NCBI GenBank assembly: GCA_020439745.1
Contig: JAGQSC010000021.1
Span: forward strand, 248,001-312,000
Direction: 5' to 3'
Source: Acidobacteriota bacterium
GTDB lineage: Bacteria > Acidobacteriota > Holophagae > Acanthopleuribacterales > Acanthopleuribacteraceae
Length of the DNA stretch: 64,000 nucleotides
Shown: positions 62,531 to 64,000 of the stretch, in pieces
Layout of the letters: every line of letters begins with the position of its first letter
Position numbering within the stretch: the first letter of the stretch is position 1
Notes under the pieces: model-generated
Seen by the model: the letters and a program-made list of their open reading frames with translations, nothing else
What the model was told of the DNA's origin: nothing
The model's database searches: none
Translations under genes and position numbers: made by a program

Positions 62531-63079
62531 ATGACAAGCCTTGTTTTTCCCACCGCTGCGTCGGTGTTGCTGGTATTAAGTCTGATCGTTTTGGGTCGCC
62601 GGAAGCCCAAATACAGTCATTGGGTCCACACAATTAGCGAATTAGGAGAAGTGGGCGCTCCCGATGAAAAGTTGGTGTCGTGGTTTGTCTTTTTTCCCAT
62701 TGGGTTATTGCTGCTGCCGATCAGCTTTCAATATCACACCCCATCTCCCCCCATTGCTGCGCTCGCGGGATGCGTTGCAATTGGTTACTTGGTTGCTGCC
62801 GTGTGCCCTTGCGATCCCGGTTCACCTGTTTCGGGCTCCACAAGACAGGCTATCCACAACGTGGGTGGGGGCATCGAATATGTCGGTGGCGGATTGTGTC
62901 TGATTTGGGCGGCAGAGTCGATCGGATCCCATTTCAAATGGTTGGGATTCTTGGTGCTAGGTGCAGCGATGGGACTCACCGTTTTGCCTGCTGCGTCCCC
63001 ACGCGGATTGGTTCAAAGGTTGGCAGAAGTCTGCTTGTTTGGCAGTTTGATTTTCCTGGTTACCACCTCATCGGTTTGA
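62531..63079 (+). CDS. DUF998-like integral membrane protein
   Basis: The 182-residue protein has about five or six membrane helices. WVHTISELGEVGAPDEKLVSWFVFFPIGLLLL and the CPCDPG loop fit the DUF998 family, which is of unknown function. The ATG at 62531 has GGAG nine bases upstream; in-frame TTG (62513) and ATG (62519) codons are earlier options. A 5-bp hairpin (TGGGC/GCCCA, 62372-62385) lies upstream. Confidence 0.75.
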   Translation: MTSLVFPTAASVLLVLSLIVLGRRKPKYSHWVHTISELGEVGAPDEKLVSWFVFFPIGLLLLPISFQYHTPSPPIAALAGCVAIGYLVAAVCPCDPGSPVSGSTRQAIHNVGGGIEYVGGGLCLIWAAESIGSHFKWLGFLVLGAAMGLTVLPAASPRGLVQRLAEVCLFGSLIFLVTTSSV

Positions 63080-63158
63080 CGCACTCTGATGCACTTGCAG
63101 ATCCTTATGTGTCATTGCCATAGCGGATGGCATTATGATTACCTTGTGAGGTGCATTC

Positions 63159-63488
63159 ATGGGTCGCATTGTCATTGCTTGTTATCGGCCAAAACCAGAC
63201 TGTGAGGATAAGCTGCACGCCCTGATGGCCGACCATTGGCTGGTTCTACGTGATCAGGATTTGGTTACAGACCGTGCATCGATCATGATGACCGCCTCAG
63301 ATGGAACGGTCGTTGAGGTTTTTGAGTGGAAGTCCCTTGCTGCCATAGAAGCAGCGCACGGTAATCCCGTAGTGGGTGCCATGTGGGAGAATTATGCTCA
63401 AGTCTGTGATTATGTCCCCGTATCGGTTTTGCCGGAAGCCCAGCAGCTATTTTCCTCGTTTTCACCCTTGGACCCACCGGGTCATTAG
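63159..63488 (+). CDS. Small protein resembling dimeric alpha-beta barrel monooxygenases
   Basis: The 109-residue protein has the short beta-alpha-beta pattern seen in ABM/YciI-type dimeric barrels (IVIACYRPKPDCEDKLHALMADHWLVL, VVEVFEWKSLAAIEAAHGNP). There are no strong catalytic motifs. It follows the DUF998 gene by 79 bases and is on the same strand. Function uncertain. Confidence 0.6.
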   Translation: MGRIVIACYRPKPDCEDKLHALMADHWLVLRDQDLVTDRASIMMTASDGTVVEVFEWKSLAAIEAAHGNPVVGAMWENYAQVCDYVPVSVLPEAQQLFSSFSPLDPPGH

Positions 63489-63633
63489 CAGATACATCTA
63501 ATGCCAAGGTGGGCCTGTCCTGAGTTTGATGATGTGGCCTCGGCGATAGACTCATGAATAGAATCAATCAATGGCCGGTAATGCCTCTCGTCCACGTAAG
63601 GACACTTGTGGTTTAAGAGCGTCTTGAGGCAAT

Positions 63634-64000
63634 TCAATCGACGATGTAGGGGTGGAAACAGTTGACCATCTCGGTGATTTCGAGCATGGTGCTTCCGGCA
63701 TCGGGCCAATTTGGGGTAAGTGAACTGAGTGTGGCTGCGTGGATGACACTGCCGTAGGTGCCACCCATAAACAGCCCCTCTGCACCAAACACCATCAGCT
63801 CATTTGTCGTGATGTCAGGCTCTTGGGGGTGCTGAATCCAGTCCCAACCATTGTGACTGGTGGCCCAAAACTGATCTGAAACCGCAAAATAGGTGTATGC
63901 ATCTTTCACGATATCGTGGATTCGGTTTGGCAGACCGGTGGGATCCCACATCACGCCATCGGATGACCGCCATGAACCGCCCTGGCCACATACAAAGACA
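63634..64000 (-). CDS. BNR/sialidase-like repeat protein, C-terminal part (5' end outside window)
   Basis: The frame continues past the right edge of the window: the minus strand reads in frame through SWRSSDGVMWDPT. Repeats with an S-x-DG-x-x-W pattern (SSDGVMWDP, TSHNGWDWI) and turns such as FGAEGLFMGGTYGSVIHA are typical of BNR/Ycf48-like beta-propellers. Only about 122 C-terminal residues are present, ending in FHPYIVD. The whole protein is probably a secreted propeller. Confidence 0.65.
   Translation of the reverse strand, partial: VFVCGQGGSWRSSDGVMWDPTGLPNRIHDIVKDAYTYFAVSDQFWATSHNGWDWIQHPQEPDITTNELMVFGAEGLFMGGTYGSVIHAATLSSLTPNWPDAGSTMLEITEMVNCFHPYIVD

Noticed and set aside
1-64000. tRNA and rRNA genes
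   Set aside because: Intergenic regions were read for T-loop and cloverleaf patterns and for rRNA-like sequence; none was found.

Overview
The window is one continuous chromosome-like stretch of moderate G+C from a Gram-negative bacterium. LPS assembly genes (lpxK, waaA, lptC/A and lptB, lolA, Wzm/Wzt), lipoproteins, an MglA-type GTPase, long HPF, HprK and many secreted or surface proteins point to a free-living, probably marine, diderm. My best guess is a Holophagae/Acanthopleuribacter-like Acidobacteriota, with Myxococcota or a related phylum as the alternative. This rests on gene content only. I saw no rRNA, tRNA, CRISPR array, phage or intact insertion sequence.

Layout. 1-8.7 kb: end of a fused isobutyryl-CoA mutase (icmF), an FHA protein with a Glu-Pro tract, and a UbiD decarboxylase, lpxK, greA, methyltransferase-MTHFR series on the + strand. 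8.65-14.2 kb: minus-strand signalling genes, with a TPR lipoprotein, Roadblock-like protein and ftsY in one operon and a cAMP cyclase plus HD-GYP phosphodiesterase in another. 14.3-24.5 kb: a methyltransferase, an NTF2-like protein, trxB, an MglA-like GTPase and lolA, then pabB, a polyprenyl synthase, a porin-like protein and waaA. 24.5-34 kb: a core block with lepB, accA, recJ, lptC/A, lptB, rpoN, hpf and hprK. 34-39.2 kb: secreted proteins, a PhoD-like phosphatase and a metalloprotease.

39.3-48 kb is the most distinctive part. It is a tightly overlapping operon for ABC-dependent polysaccharide export: Wzm, Wzt with a glycan-binding domain, a sulfotransferase carrying a long coiled coil, two tandem double-domain GT2 glycosyltransferases and a polytopic membrane protein. 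The coiled-coil sulfotransferase resembles in layout the chain-terminating 'molecular ruler' WbdD, which suggests a sulfate-capped glycan. This is inference.

48-55.4 kb: a leucine-rich-repeat surface protein, a VPTL-CTERM-like protein, a GNAT enzyme, a decayed stretch with an inverted interspersed repeat, and an ABC exporter. 55.4-60 kb: an ECF sigma factor, anti-sigma factor and DUF4097 operon diverging from a Rieske-ThDP enzyme fusion, the two sharing a nearly identical leader sequence. 60-64 kb: small accessory genes, ending in a cut-off repeat protein.

Other oddities are a homocysteine methyltransferase domain lacking all three zinc cysteines, an apparent AUU start for the UbiD protein, and an MglA-like GTPase with an extra C-terminal half.
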